Assembly: GCF_036421855.1 (NCBI RefSeq) | Contig: NZ_JAZGOK010000005.1 | Direction: 5' to 3' (one strand) | DNA: 64,000 nt | Source of the DNA: Georgenia_B sunbinii | GTDB taxonomy: Bacteria > Actinomycetota > Actinomycetes > Actinomycetales > Actinomycetaceae | Shown: in pieces, positions 63,449 to 64,000 of the stretch | Numbering within the stretch: position 1 is the first letter of the stretch | How the letters are laid out: the number at the start of each line of letters is the position of its first letter | Notes under the pieces: generated by a model | Told to the model about the DNA's origin: nothing | The model's input: only the letters and a program-made list of their open reading frames with translations | The model's database searches: none | Position numbers and translations under genes: made by a program

Positions 63449-64000
63449 GTGCGACCGCTCGATCCCCGGCTGCTGCGCCACGCCACCGCGACCCGCCGCT
63501 ACATCGCGCTCACCGCGACGACCGGGCTGGTGCTGGCCGCGCTGGTCGTGGCGCAGGCGCTGCTCATCGCCCACGCCGTCGCACCGGTGATCGACGGCGA
63601 CGCCGGCTGGGCCGAGGCCGCGCCGCTCGCCGGCGGGCTGGTGCTGGTGGTCGTGACGCGGGTGCTGGTGACGGTGCTGCGGGAGTCGCTGGCGCACCGG
63701 GCGGCCCGCGACGTCGTCGCCGAGCTGCGCTCAGCGGTGCTCGACCGCGCGGTGGCGCTGGGTCCGCGCGCGATCCCGGAGAGCCGGGAGCTGAGCACGC
63801 TGGTCACCCGCGGCCTGGACGACCTCGAGCCGTACTTCGTGCGCTACCTCCCCCAGCTGCTGCTCGCCGCGACGCTCACGCCGGCCACGCTGGTGGTGAT
63901 CCTCGGCCTGGACCTGTGGTCGGCGGTGATCGTCGCCGGCACCATCCCGCTCATCCCGGTGTTCATGTGGCTCATCGGGGTGCTCACCCAGCGCCACGCC
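63449..64000 (+). CDS. cydD: Cysteine/glutathione ABC exporter CydD (C-terminus outside window)
   Basis: The first 184 residues of an ABC transporter membrane domain, with helices near 20-40, 55-75 and 140-175, and the loop VTRGLDDLEPYFVRYLPQL typical of CydD/ABC exporters. It starts with GTG directly after the cydB stop. CydDC is needed for assembly of bd oxidase. The ATPase domain lies beyond the window. Confidence 0.88.
   Translation, partial: MRPLDPRLLRHATATRRYIALTATTGLVLAALVVAQALLIAHAVAPVIDGDAGWAEAAPLAGGLVLVVVTRVLVTVLRESLAHRAARDVVAELRSAVLDRAVALGPRAIPESRELSTLVTRGLDDLEPYFVRYLPQLLLAATLTPATLVVILGLDLWSAVIVAGTIPLIPVFMWLIGVLTQRHA

Overview
The window is a high-GC actinobacterial chromosome segment. 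The evidence is a LigD/Ku end-joining pair, F420-type LLM oxidoreductase, mycobacterial-style gene order nadD / rsfS / phosphoglycerate-mutase-like phosphatase, RNase E/G with long Ala/Lys/Glu-rich arms, an IdeR/DtxR-type iron box, frequent GTG starts and overlapping ATGA/TGATG gene junctions. A member of Micrococcales or a close relative is most likely; I cannot name the genus from sequence alone.

Layout. 1-6.1 kb: end of a b-type cytochrome gene, an F420-LLM/nitroreductase pair, a DUF4389 membrane protein followed by a tandem universal stress protein, a class-I glutamine amidotransferase and a small membrane protein. 6.2-11.2 kb (minus strand): tRNA-Ala(GGC), histidine phosphatase, rsfS, a one-TM low-complexity protein, nadD, a 51-aa membrane protein, proA. 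11.2-20.0 kb: two arrays of an 18-bp tandem repeat, ligD, an amino-acid ABC transporter, DoxX protein, ku, quinone reductase-like MDR and a DsbA/FrnE-like protein. 20.0-23.5 kb (minus): proB, obgE, rpmA, rplU. 23.6-32.6 kb: SDR protein, an unrecognised 186-aa protein, large-subunit catalase KatE, DUF421 membrane pair, a sugar-type ABC transporter without its ATPase, and a DUF2071 protein. 32.7-38.2 kb: a tightly overlapping five-gene operon (haem-oxygenase-like di-iron/iron enzyme, glycosyltransferase 2, CDGSH Fe-S protein, Zn alcohol dehydrogenase, and an SDR fused to a helical domain) whose product I cannot name. 38.2-44.8 kb: APC permease and an iron-siderophore operon (SIP reductase, two FecCD permeases, ATPase, binding protein) headed by an iron box and interrupted by a third 18-bp repeat array. 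45.4-49.9 kb: RNase E/G. 50.3-60.6 kb: ArsR-type regulator, five-gene nickel/peptide ABC importer, and convergent ureABCFGD; together they look like a nickel-uptake-plus-urease module. 60.8-64 kb: cydAB and the start of cydD (bd oxidase), truncated by the window edge.

The usual actinobacterial backbone rne-rplU-rpmA-obgE-proB-proA-nadD-rsfS is recognisable and all on the minus strand, but it is split twice: about 8.8 kb sits between proB and proA, and about 22 kb between rplU and rne. Each inserted block carries copies of the same 18-bp repeat (23 units in three arrays). I regard this repeat family and the 32.7-38.2 kb redox operon as the two least explained elements here.
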